From Avisuccinivibrio_A sp964651505 (GTDB taxonomy: Bacteria > Pseudomonadota > Gammaproteobacteria > Enterobacterales > Succinivibrionaceae): a stretch of 31,982 nucleotides of DNA. A program made the position numbers and the translations under genes. The notes under the pieces were generated by a model, which searched no databases, had not been told where the DNA came from, and saw only the letters and a list, made by a program, of their open reading frames with translations. Below, one piece after another: positions 1 through 7,263 of the stretch; the stretch's first letter is position 1, and each line of letters opens with the position of its first letter. Location of the stretch: contig CAZYXT010000013.1 in NCBI GenBank assembly GCA_964651505.1, positions 1-31,982 of the forward strand. Direction: 5' to 3'.

Positions 1-30
1 ATATTTTATGCGAACGTTCGCATAAAATAT
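1..30. repeat. 30-bp perfect palindrome at window edge
   Basis: The half-site ATATTTTATGCGAAC is followed directly by its exact reverse complement, with a GCGAACGTTCGC core and AT-rich flanks. It may extend left of the window only if bases outside continue the symmetry; the base after position 30 is known, the base before position 1 is not. As RNA it could fold into a roughly 13-bp stem with a tetraloop; as DNA it could be a dimer operator. No T-tract follows on either side, so a simple intrinsic terminator is not supported. Confidence 0.85.
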
Positions 31-43
31 TGATTGTGCATGG

Positions 44-154
44 CATAAATAGTTTGTCCCAAATTCACTTATAGTTTGTCATTATTGCTGCTTATAGCCT
101 GTCATAATCCTCTTATGACAGACATTTTATAGCTTTAATGACAAGCCATAAATG
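44..154. repeat. Array of 16-bp TTATRGYYTGTCATWA-type repeats
   Basis: Copies with the shared core TAGTTTGTC or TAGCCTGTC start at 50, 72 and 95 on the plus strand, spaced 22 and 23 bp, about two helical turns. A further copy, TTATGGCTTGTCATTA, lies inverted at 136-151, and CTGTCATAA at 99-107 is mirrored by TTATGACAG at 113-121 around a 5-base loop. The outer ends, CATAAATAGTTTGTC at 44-58 and the reverse complement of 140-154, match at 11 of 15 positions. Such spacing suits a regulator array or the multi-repeat end of an insertion sequence; which one cannot be decided here. The array sits just beyond the 3' end of phoR. Confidence 0.7.
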
Positions 155-176
155 TCAAACCTGATGATCGCAAAGG

Positions 177-2048
177 TCAGATCGTTTGGTCCCGGGTGCT
201 TTTGGGCAGAACTGCATTTTGCGGGGCCATTTTGGGCAAAATCACCTTAAATGCGGATCCGGCCCCGGGTGTGCTTCTAAGCTTGATCTTGCCTTGATGG
301 CAGAGCACCACCCGTTTGACGATGGACAGGCCCAGTCCCGTGCCGCCGCTTTGGCGCGAGTGGCTCTTGTCGACCCGGTAGAAGCGCTCGAAGATCCTGC
401 TTTGATGTTCCTTGGCAATGCCGCGGCCGTTGTCTTCGACCGTAAGGATCACATTGCTGCCTTTTTCTTTGAGGGTGACCAAGACTTTGCCCGGGATTTT
501 GTCGGAGTACCCTATGGCATTGTCGGTTAAGTTATAAATAAGCTCGTATATGTAGCGGCTGACCCCGCAAAAAAGCACGTCCGAGCCTTTAAACTCAAGC
601 TGCACCTGCTTTTGCCCGGCCTTGTCCTTTAAAATTTCAAACACATCTTCTATCACGGCCTGCAGCGAAAAAGTCTCCTTGAGAAGATCGGCATTGGCAT
701 CGTCAAGCTTGGACAAAAAGATGATGTCCTCAATTAAAGTGATGAGCCTTGAGCTTTGCCTGCGGATTTTGCCTGCAAAGGATGGGATGTCCGAGGCCGC
801 CACCAGGCCGTTTTGCATCAGCTCGGCGGCCCCCATGATGGATTGCAGCGGGGTCTTAAGCTCATGGGAAACATTGGCGGTAAATTCTTGGCGCTGCTCT
901 TCCAAGCGTTTGCGATCGGTGATGTCGATGACCAAAAGAGCAAAGCCTGCAGGCTTGCCGTCGGTCATGATCTTGTTAAAGCGCAATTGATAATCGCGCC
1001 CGTCTTTGACTATCTCGCAGCTTTTTTTGCCTTCCTCCCCTTCAATCAAAGTGAAGTTTAGCGAGGAGAGGGTGCCCGTGTCATCTGAGTCTTTGCCGCA
1101 TCCCGTCCCGTCCTTGCGCTTATCCTTGGCCTTGGAGGCTTTGTTTTCGCAGGCCCCTGCTTTTCGACCCGGGCTTTTGTCTTCTTTTGCAATATCAGGG
1201 AAGAAAAAGGCGCGGGCGCGCTCTGAGCGGTCGATGGTCAAAAAGCTTTGGCCTATCGCTTCATCGGTGATGTTGAAGATCTTCTTGGCCGTCTTGTTGA
1301 TGGTAAGAATGATGCCTTGGGCATTTAACAGCACCAGCCCTTCGCTCATGGACTTGGTGATGGTCAAAAACTCCTCATTCTTTCTGTGCAGCATGGCAGC
1401 TTTTTCATCCACGGCCTGCTGCCTTTTGTCGATTTCATGCAAAAAGGGCAGGATCTCGGGGTATGCCCCGCCATCATCCAAAGGCCGGTTAAAATCGATG
1501 TCGTACAAAGGCCTGATGATGGCCTGCGTCAGCCTAAGCGACGCAAAAAGACAGATCAGAGCGGTGACGGCAAAGACGATGAGGGTGGTCAGGGCTATGC
1601 TTTTGACATAGCTTAAGATGGTGTGGGAGGTGACGGCCAGGCGCAAGATCATGCCGTCATCGGCCCTGACGGCCTTGTAATAGGTACGTTCGTTTAAGGT
1701 ATCAGAATAGCGGTTGCTGTCGCCGAAGCCTTTGGCCATGGCCTGTTTGACCTCGGCGCGATCCGAGTGGTTTTCGTGAATGTCTTCTTCTGCAGTGTCA
1801 AATGTCACCGAGCCCTCGGGACTTATCAAAGTGATGCGGTAACGGCTGATTTGAGGGCTTTTTAAGATTTCCAAAAAAGGCCTGCCGTTTAAGTTATAGG
1901 CGTTCAAAAGCACCAGACAGGTTTCTTCGGCTCTTTTTTGTTCATCGTTTGCTATGTAGCTGTAGGCAAAAAAGATGATTGCTCCCAAGGCAAAGAGCAA
2001 AGCGCACAAGGTCGAACATAAAATGGCCGAGAAGATCTTTTTGTGCAT
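177..2048 (-). CDS. phoR: Phosphate regulon sensor histidine kinase PhoR
   Basis: This inner-membrane histidine kinase is expected to phosphorylate PhoB when phosphate is scarce. From the N-terminus: a membrane segment (about 6-32), an extracytoplasmic region of about 115 residues, a second membrane segment (about 150-170), a PAS domain (about 225-380), the H-box FTANVSHELKTPLQS with the phospho-accepting His near 395, then the N-box NLTDNAIGYSD and glycine boxes VEDNGRGIA and GGTGLGLSI. About 623 residues is long against about 430 for E. coli PhoR, which has almost no periplasmic part. A Lys/Asp/Gly-rich stretch of about 40 residues (near 288-330) interrupts the PAS domain. I chose the ATG one base after the phoB stop; a TTG three codons upstream would overlap phoB. 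It is the last gene of the pst-pho operon. Confidence 0.9.
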   Translation of the reverse strand: MHKKIFSAILCSTLCALLFALGAIIFFAYSYIANDEQKRAEETCLVLLNAYNLNGRPFLEILKSPQISRYRITLISPEGSVTFDTAEEDIHENHSDRAEVKQAMAKGFGDSNRYSDTLNERTYYKAVRADDGMILRLAVTSHTILSYVKSIALTTLIVFAVTALICLFASLRLTQAIIRPLYDIDFNRPLDDGGAYPEILPFLHEIDKRQQAVDEKAAMLHRKNEEFLTITKSMSEGLVLLNAQGIILTINKTAKKIFNITDEAIGQSFLTIDRSERARAFFFPDIAKEDKSPGRKAGACENKASKAKDKRKDGTGCGKDSDDTGTLSSLNFTLIEGEEGKKSCEIVKDGRDYQLRFNKIMTDGKPAGFALLVIDITDRKRLEEQRQEFTANVSHELKTPLQSIMGAAELMQNGLVAASDIPSFAGKIRRQSSRLITLIEDIIFLSKLDDANADLLKETFSLQAVIEDVFEILKDKAGQKQVQLEFKGSDVLFCGVSRYIYELIYNLTDNAIGYSDKIPGKVLVTLKEKGSNVILTVEDNGRGIAKEHQSRIFERFYRVDKSHSRQSGGTGLGLSIVKRVVLCHQGKIKLRSTPGAGSAFKVILPKMAPQNAVLPKSTRDQTI

Positions 2049-2049
2049 G

Positions 2050-2730
2050 TCAGTCAAGTTCGAGTTTGTAGCCTATGCCGCGCACGGTTTTGATAAGAGA
2101 TCCTGCCTGCCCCAGCTTTTGGCGCAAGGTTTTGATGTGCATGTCCACGGTGCGGCTTTCTCCGTCGTAGTCCATGCCCCAGATCTGATTGAGCAGGTCG
2201 TCGCGGGAGAAGACCCTCCCGCAGTGCCTGCACAAAAGATTCAAAATTTCATGCTCCTTGAGGGTAAGCTCGACCCTTTTGCCCTGCACGGTCACGGTAT
2301 GGGCGGCATTGTCGATGTGGATGGGGCCTGCTTCAACCTTGATGCCCCTGCGCTCCTCTTTGCTGCCCAGGGTGCGCCTGAGCACGGCCTTGACGCGCGC
2401 TGCCATCTCGAGCATGGAAAAGGGTTTGGCCAAATAATCGTCCGCCCCCAGATTCAAAGCCCGGATTTTTTCGATTTCCGCATCGCGAGCCGTGGCCATG
2501 ATCACGGCCAGATGCTTGGTCTTGGGATTGGCCCTGATCATTTTTAACAGCTCGATGCCGTCTATTTCGGGAAGCATGACATCCAAGAGCACCAAATCGG
2601 GCATTTTTTTCTCAAGGGATTGCCAAAAACTTTTGCCGTCGGCAAAGCCCACTGCCTCAAAGCCCATGGTTTTGAGCGTATACAGCTCTATTTCGCGAAT
2701 GCTCTGATCATCTTCCACGCAATAAATCAT
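2050..2730 (-). CDS. phoB: Phosphate regulon response regulator PhoB
   Basis: This is an OmpR/PhoB-family DNA-binding response regulator of 226 residues, the usual length. The receiver domain shows the acidic pair ED/DD at positions 6-8, the phospho-accepting Asp50 in LVLLDVMLP, the conserved Thr/Ala region MATARD and the Lys of YLAKPF. The C-terminal winged helix carries the LTLKEHEILNLL and RTVDMHIKTLRQKL motifs that bind Pho boxes. It lies 33 bases downstream of phoU and its stop is one base before the phoR ATG, so kinase and regulator are translationally linked. It presumably activates its own operon through the Pho box upstream of pstS. Confidence 0.95.
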   Translation of the reverse strand: MIYCVEDDQSIREIELYTLKTMGFEAVGFADGKSFWQSLEKKMPDLVLLDVMLPEIDGIELLKMIRANPKTKHLAVIMATARDAEIEKIRALNLGADDYLAKPFSMLEMAARVKAVLRRTLGSKEERRGIKVEAGPIHIDNAAHTVTVQGKRVELTLKEHEILNLLCRHCGRVFSRDDLLNQIWGMDYDGESRTVDMHIKTLRQKLGQAGSLIKTVRGIGYKLELD

Positions 2731-2763
2731 ATTTTCTCCAAGCTTTAAGCTTATCTTAACAAA

Positions 2764-3447
2764 TCAGGAGCAGACCGCCTGAGGCAGGCTGTGCTCGTCG
2801 ATCTTCAGGCCGTGCTTGAAGCCGTGTTCGGGCGTGACGGCAAAGATGACCCGGCCTGCGATATTGCAGGCATGATCGCCGATGCGCTCTAAGCACTTGG
2901 CAATCATCAGAAGATCCAAGGCTGTCTGAGCCACCTCCTGAGAGCCTGTCATCTTGGAGGCAGGCTTGGTTTTGACATTGACAAAATACTCGTCGATTTC
3001 ATCGTCAAGCTTGCAGATCTCTTCGGCCTGAGTTTTGTCGTGCTTTACATAAGCATCGATGCTTTTTTTGACCATGATGGTCACCGCCGTGCCCATGGCC
3101 TCGATGATGAAAAAGTCATCGGCATGCTCGAAGTTTAAGTTCAAGGTGATCTCGGCTTGCTGATCGGCAATTCGTTCCATGTCGGTGATCATCTTGAGGG
3201 CCGCCGAAATATTGCGCAGATCATCGGCAAGTGGCTTGTGATGGAGGATCAGGGACAGGCACAAAGATTCGATGCTGCGCTCCTGCCTGTCCACAAGGTT
3301 ATCTGACTTGTAAACCTCCAAAGCCTGCTCTTTGCTGCGGGCCTTCAAGGCATTGACGGCTTTTAAAATGGCAGTTTCGCACATGGAGCCCATGTTGATG
3401 AGCTCGTCATTCAAAGCGTGCAGCCCGGCATCAAAACGCGTTCTCAT
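2764..3447 (-). CDS. phoU: Phosphate transport system regulator PhoU
   Basis: PhoU links the PstSCAB transporter to the PhoR kinase and represses the Pho response when phosphate is plentiful. The 227-residue protein has the family's helical-bundle pattern in two similar halves, including the region ending TDMERIADQQAEI and the second-half copy LMIAKCLERIGDHACNIA, whose E/D-x-R-x-(G/A)-D motif matches the metal-binding helices of PhoU. An upstream in-frame ATG would start inside pstB in another frame and add 62 unrelated residues, so I placed the start at MRTRFDAGLH, one base after the pstB stop (TAA-A-ATG). This tight spacing implies coupled translation. Confidence 0.93.
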   Translation of the reverse strand: MRTRFDAGLHALNDELINMGSMCETAILKAVNALKARSKEQALEVYKSDNLVDRQERSIESLCLSLILHHKPLADDLRNISAALKMITDMERIADQQAEITLNLNFEHADDFFIIEAMGTAVTIMVKKSIDAYVKHDKTQAEEICKLDDEIDEYFVNVKTKPASKMTGSQEVAQTALDLLMIAKCLERIGDHACNIAGRVIFAVTPEHGFKHGLKIDEHSLPQAVCS

Positions 3448-3448
3448 T

Positions 3449-4240
3449 TTAGCCAAATCTACCTGTGATGTAGTCCTCGGTGCGCTTGTCAGAGGGGGAC
3501 GAAAAGATCTTGCCGGTGCTGTCGCATTCGATGAGATCTCCAAGCAAAAAGAAGGCGGTGGTGTCGGAGATGCGCACAGCCTGCTGCATGTTGTGGGTGA
3601 CGATGACGATGGTGTAATCGTTCTTAAGATCAAGCGTCAGCTCTTCAATCTTTGAGGTGGAGATGGGGTCCAAAGCCGAAGTGGGCTCGTCCATCAGCAA
3701 GACATCGGGCTTGACGGCCAAAGCGCGGGCAATGCAAAGTCTTTGCTGCTGCCCGCCTGACAAGGAGAGGGCACTGTCTTTTAAGCGATCCTTGAGCTCA
3801 TCGAAAATGGCCGCATCGGTCAGCGACTTTTCGACTATCTCGTTTAACACAGAGCGGTTTTTGATGCCGTGGGTGCGCGGACCGTAGGCTATGTTGTCAT
3901 AGATGCTCATGGGGAAGGGATTGGGCTTTTGAAAGACCATGCCCACTTCCTTTCTTAAGTTGTAAACGTCAATGTCGGAGTTGACTATTTCAACGCCCTT
4001 GTACTTGATGGAGCCCTCAAGACGCACCGAGGGGATCAGATCGTTCATGCGGTTTAAAGTCTTGATGAAGGTCGACTTGCCGCAGCCTGAAGGCCCGATC
4101 AGGGCGGTGATGGCGTTTTTTTGCACCTGCATGTTGATGTTGTGCAGGGCACGGTTGGAACCGTAATAAAGATTGAAGTCTTTAACGTCGAAGACGGCCT
4201 GCGCGGGGGAGGCGGAGCCTGATTGTGGTTGTTTTGTCAT
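3449..4240 (-). CDS. pstB: Phosphate ABC transporter ATP-binding protein PstB
   Basis: This cytoplasmic ATPase subunit of the high-affinity phosphate importer is 263 residues, typical for PstB. It has a Walker A GPSGCGKST at 49-57, a Q-loop FQKPNPFP starting near 103, the ABC signature LSGGQQQR at 160-167 and a Walker B LLMDEPTSALDP at 181-192, followed by the switch His of IVTHNMQQA. The N-loop KTLNRMNDL and the TEDYITGRFG C-terminus are characteristic of PstB rather than other importers. It follows pstA by 26 bases and precedes phoU by one base. Confidence 0.97.
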   Translation of the reverse strand: MTKQPQSGSASPAQAVFDVKDFNLYYGSNRALHNINMQVQKNAITALIGPSGCGKSTFIKTLNRMNDLIPSVRLEGSIKYKGVEIVNSDIDVYNLRKEVGMVFQKPNPFPMSIYDNIAYGPRTHGIKNRSVLNEIVEKSLTDAAIFDELKDRLKDSALSLSGGQQQRLCIARALAVKPDVLLMDEPTSALDPISTSKIEELTLDLKNDYTIVIVTHNMQQAVRISDTTAFFLLGDLIECDSTGKIFSSPSDKRTEDYITGRFG

Positions 4241-4266
4241 TTGAGTATCCGCTTAAAATCAAAAAC

Positions 4267-5145
4267 CTAGAGTTTAGCGGCGGTGCCGCGGGCCTTGCGC
4301 ATTCTTTTTGCAAGGTATTGGGCCAGGTAGTTGGTGACAAAGCACAAGACCAGCAAGATGGCGGCGATGACGAAGGCCGCCTCAAACCGGCCCTGCTCTT
4401 TGGCATACACGTATAAGGCAACGGTTAAGGTGGCGCCCGAGGAGGTGATGCCGTCAAGGTAGCCGTTTAAGGCATGGGCAAAGCCTGCGGTAAAGAGCAA
4501 GGCAGCGCTTTCGCCGAGCATGCGGCCTGCGGCCAAAATGCAGCCTGTGACGATGCCGTCGATGCAGCAGGGCAGAACCACGGTTCTTATCATGTAAAAC
4601 TTGGCCGCGCCCAGGCCGAAGGCGCCTTCGCGATAGCCCTGCGGCACGGTCTTAAGACTCTCCTGCGTGGTGCGGATGATGATGGGGATGTTCATGATCA
4701 CCAAGGTCAGAGCGCCGGCCAGCAATGAGGTCTGCAGGCCCAAAAACCGGCAAAAAAAGAGCATGCCGACCAGGCCGTAGATGATAGATGGGATGCCCGA
4801 CAAAGTCTCCACGGCATATTCGATGATCTTGACCGGGCGCGGGTTTTTGGCGTACTCGTTTAAATAAATGGCAGCGCCTGCGCCCAAAGGCAAAACGATG
4901 ACAATGGCAGTCAGGAGCAGATAAACGGTGTTGAGGATATCGGGAAGCACGCCGATGGTGCCGCGCAAATAAGAGGGCTTGGTGGTCAAAAGCTCCCATG
5001 AAAAATGAGGCGCCGCGCGGATCAGGATATAGACAATCAAAAAGCACACAGGCGCCATGGCGATGCCTGCGCACAAGAGCATGAGGCCTTGCAGGGTCTT
5101 TTTGTAAATGCTCCTTGATAAGGCATTATTGGCTTTAATACTCAT
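4267..5145 (-). CDS. pstA: Phosphate ABC transporter permease PstA
   Basis: This is one of the two membrane subunits forming the phosphate translocation path. The 292-residue protein has about six hydrophobic segments and the binding-protein-dependent permease signature around EYAVETLSGIPSIIYGLVGMLFF, with the coupling-helix region GYREGAFGLGAAKFYMI that contacts PstB. Its ATG overlaps the pstC stop in an ATGA junction, so PstC and PstA are probably made in equal amounts. Confidence 0.95.
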   Translation of the reverse strand: MSIKANNALSRSIYKKTLQGLMLLCAGIAMAPVCFLIVYILIRAAPHFSWELLTTKPSYLRGTIGVLPDILNTVYLLLTAIVIVLPLGAGAAIYLNEYAKNPRPVKIIEYAVETLSGIPSIIYGLVGMLFFCRFLGLQTSLLAGALTLVIMNIPIIIRTTQESLKTVPQGYREGAFGLGAAKFYMIRTVVLPCCIDGIVTGCILAAGRMLGESAALLFTAGFAHALNGYLDGITSSGATLTVALYVYAKEQGRFEAAFVIAAILLVLCFVTNYLAQYLAKRMRKARGTAAKL

Positions 5146-6080
5146 TTTTTATGACCTCTTTTTAACAGCATGTTCAAAACGGCATTGATGAGCATGATGA
5201 ATACGAACAAAACCAAGGCGATGGAGAAGAGGGCATCGCGCTGCAATCCTGAGGAGTAGGACATTTCGGAGGCCACGGCCGTGGTCAAAAAACGCACCGA
5301 CTCGAAAATGGAAGGCATGTTGGCCGCGTTGCCTGCCACCATCATGACCGCCATGGCCTCGCCGATGGCCCGTCCCACGCCCAAGACCACGGCCGCCGCG
5401 ATGCCGCTTTTGGCAGCTTTGACCGTCACGCGAAAGACTGTCTCGATTTCATTGGCGCCCAAGGCCAGCGAGCCCAATTCATATTCAGGGGGCACCGCTT
5501 CCAGGGAGGTGACGGAGATCTTGATGATCGAGGGGAGGATCATGATTGACAGCACGATGATGGCCGCAAGCAGCGATGAGCCGTCAGGCAGATTGAAAAC
5601 GGCCTGAATGCAGGGCACCAACACCAGCATGCCGATGAAGCCGTAGACCACCGAGGGGATGCCGGCAGGCAAATCGATAAGCGGCATCGCCGCCCGGCGC
5701 ACCTTGGCATTGGCAAATTTGGCAAGATAAACTGCCGTAAAGAAGCCTAAGGGCAGACCCAGCACTATGGCTCCTGCGGTGCCGTAAACGGAAGTAAGGA
5801 TAAAGGGCAGGATGCCGAATTTGGGCTCTTTGGCGGTGGAAGCCCATTGCGTGCCCGACAGGAAATCGACAATGCCGATCTCATAGATGGCAGGCAGACC
5901 TGCGATGATAAGGTAGATGCAAATCAAAAGAACGAAAGCGATGTTGATGATCCCAAGGATCAAGAAGATGAGCGAGGCCGCTCTTTCGGTGCCGTTAAAA
6001 GATTTATTGGAAGCAATCATGGCGTTAACCCGGCCGGTGCGTCTTGTGCCAAGCAAGGCGCGATTGACGGCAGTTTCCAT
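5142..6080 (-). CDS. pstC: Phosphate ABC transporter permease PstC
   Basis: This is the second membrane subunit of the phosphate importer. The 312-residue protein has about six membrane segments, the motif LIDLPAGIPSVVYGFIGM and the EAA-loop region PPEYELGSLALGANEIETVFRVTV that docks on PstB. The ATG at 6080 has a good ribosome site (AAGGGG) a few bases upstream; a second ATG 20 codons later has none, so the longer form is preferred, giving a roughly 30-residue cytoplasmic leader before the first membrane helix. It overlaps pstA by four bases. Confidence 0.95.
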   Translation of the reverse strand: METAVNRALLGTRRTGRVNAMIASNKSFNGTERAASLIFLILGIINIAFVLLICIYLIIAGLPAIYEIGIVDFLSGTQWASTAKEPKFGILPFILTSVYGTAGAIVLGLPLGFFTAVYLAKFANAKVRRAAMPLIDLPAGIPSVVYGFIGMLVLVPCIQAVFNLPDGSSLLAAIIVLSIMILPSIIKISVTSLEAVPPEYELGSLALGANEIETVFRVTVKAAKSGIAAAVVLGVGRAIGEAMAVMMVAGNAANMPSIFESVRFLTTAVASEMSYSSGLQRDALFSIALVLFVFIMLINAVLNMLLKRGHKK

Positions 6081-6113
6081 ATGAACCCCTTATAAGACGG
6101 TGCTCTTGCGTCA

Positions 6114-6136
6114 AGCCCGGGGCTCAGGCCCGGGGC
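6114..6136 (-). other. GC-rich stem-loop between pstS and pstC
   Basis: The 77-base gap between pstS and pstC contains two copies of GCCCCGGGC separated by CTGA on the minus strand. Because CCCGGG is self-complementary, the copies can pair with each other with one bulged base. There is no T-tract. Similar hairpins after genes for binding proteins often stabilise the upstream message, letting PstS outnumber the permease subunits; that role is inferred here. Confidence 0.4.
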
Positions 6137-6157
6137 ATGACCAAGTTTGAAGTTAAA

Positions 6158-6955
6158 TTACTTGTTGGGGACGACGCCTGCCATCTCGATGATGGGCTTG
6201 GCCTCTTCTGAGAGGGCATAGTCAAAGAAAGCTTGGGCATCGGCGCTTAAAGGACGTTCTTTGGAGGTGACCAGCACGAAGGGGCGCTGCAGCTTGTAGG
6301 AGCCGTTTTGAATGGTTTGTTTGGAAGCTGCAATGCCGTCGACGGTGACCGCGCGGATCTTGTCGGATACGGCGGCCAGCGAGGCATAGCCCACGGCATT
6401 GGCGTTTTGCGAAACGGTGGCGATGACATCGCCCGTGGAGGTCAGTTCCTGGCGATACTTGCATTGCTCTGAAGTGCCGGTGACTGACTCAAAACCGTCG
6501 CGGGTGCCCGAGCCTGCCTCGCGGCCGATGAGAACGATGGGGCCGTCGGCACCGCCCAACTCCTTCCAATTGGCAATCTTGCCCGTGAAGATGGCGGCGA
6601 TCTGCTCTACGCTCAGATCTTGGATGCTGTTTTGGGGATTGACGACCACCACGATGCCGTCAAGGCCTACGGTGGTGCCGGTAAGCTTTTCTTGCTCTTG
6701 GGGCTTTAAAGCGCGGCTTGACAGACCGATGTCGCAGCGGCCTTCCAAGACGGCATTGATGCCGGCGCCGGAGCCTGTGGGATTGTAGGTGAAATTGACG
6801 CCGTCGTTAAGTTCTGAAAAGGCTTCGCCAAGAGAGCCTATGACCTTTTCCATGGAGGTCGAGCCGTCGGCGGAAATATTCATGGCCGCATGGGAGGGGG
6901 CAGCGGCGGCAGTCAGGCAAACGGCGGCTAACAATGATGCAAGTTGTTTTTTCAT
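6158..6955 (-). CDS. pstS: Periplasmic phosphate-binding protein PstS
   Basis: This protein captures phosphate in the periplasm and delivers it to PstCA. A signal peptide spans residues 1-23, with likely cleavage after SHA. There is no lipobox cysteine, so it should be soluble. Ligand-loop motifs typical of PstS follow: DGSTSM near 30, PTGSGAGI near 59, DIGLSSR near 75 and GREAGSGTRDGFE at about 144-156. At 265 residues it belongs to the shorter PstS group, compared with about 346 in E. coli. The ATG is preceded by TAGGAG nine bases upstream. It is first in the operon, behind the candidate Pho box. Confidence 0.95.
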   Translation of the reverse strand: MKKQLASLLAAVCLTAAAAPSHAAMNISADGSTSMEKVIGSLGEAFSELNDGVNFTYNPTGSGAGINAVLEGRCDIGLSSRALKPQEQEKLTGTTVGLDGIVVVVNPQNSIQDLSVEQIAAIFTGKIANWKELGGADGPIVLIGREAGSGTRDGFESVTGTSEQCKYRQELTSTGDVIATVSQNANAVGYASLAAVSDKIRAVTVDGIAASKQTIQNGSYKLQRPFVLVTSKERPLSADAQAFFDYALSEEAKPIIEMAGVVPNK

Positions 6956-7044
6956 TTAAAAGCGCTCCTAAAAGCAGGCTGTAAAACATTTTCTTCAACT
7001 GCGCCTATGATGAGGCCTGTCTGTAAAGTAAAAAACCGCGGTTT

Positions 7045-7062
7045 TGTAAAGTTAAGGTAAAG
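7045..7062 (-). promoter_or_regulatory. Candidate Pho box upstream of pstS
   Basis: Read on the minus strand, CTTTACC-TTAA-CTTTACA is two 7-bp direct repeats separated by 4 bp, the architecture of PhoB sites (consensus CTGTCAT-N4-CTGTCAT), although the repeat itself differs. A third CTTTACA lies at 7022-7028 on the same strand, 23 bp further towards pstS, close to the 22 bp expected for two helical turns. The site is about 90 bases before the pstS ATG and leads the operon that encodes PhoB. Confidence 0.55.
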
Positions 7063-7192
7063 CCCTCGGGCTTTGAAAATTTGACGGGGCAAGATTGCCA
7101 AGATTTGATTGCAAAAAGCACAAAAGCACGCCGCATTGCCCCATGAAAGCGCGGCAAATCTAGCCTTTTGCCGTCAAATTTGACGCTTTTGA

Positions 7193-7222
7193 TTAGGTTG
7201 CAATCTGTCATTTGGGTATAAT
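7193..7222 (+). promoter_or_regulatory. Candidate sigma-70 promoter for tolC
   Basis: A perfect -10 hexamer TATAAT lies at 7217-7222, 41 bases before the tolC ATG. The -35 is weak: TTAGGT at 7193-7198, 18 bases upstream. A good-looking TTGACG at 7180-7185 is 31 bases away, too far to pair with this -10. A GAGG ribosome site lies between the promoter and the ATG. Confidence 0.45.
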
Positions 7223-7263
7223 GGGCGATACTTCAATAATAAATAACTGAGGTTATTTCTCCT

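Larger units (their letters stand above)
6956..7263. other. Divergent pstS/tolC control region
   Basis: These 308 bases separate two divergent genes and contain no convincing gene. They hold the Pho-box candidate (7045-7062), a 14-bp perfect palindrome AAAACCGCGGTTTT (7032-7045) and the tolC promoter candidate (-10 at 7217-7222). A 68-codon open frame on the minus strand crosses these sites and has no recognisable protein features. Confidence 0.7.

Noticed and set aside
1..176. CRISPR array
   Set aside because: The repeats are only about 16 bp, imperfect, partly inverted and separated by 6-7 bp, which does not match repeat-spacer architecture; no cas genes are present.
7005..7211. 68-codon minus-strand frame upstream of pstS
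   Set aside because: It covers the Pho-box candidate and the palindrome, has no ribosome site of note and shows no domain or conserved pattern, so it is treated as control region.
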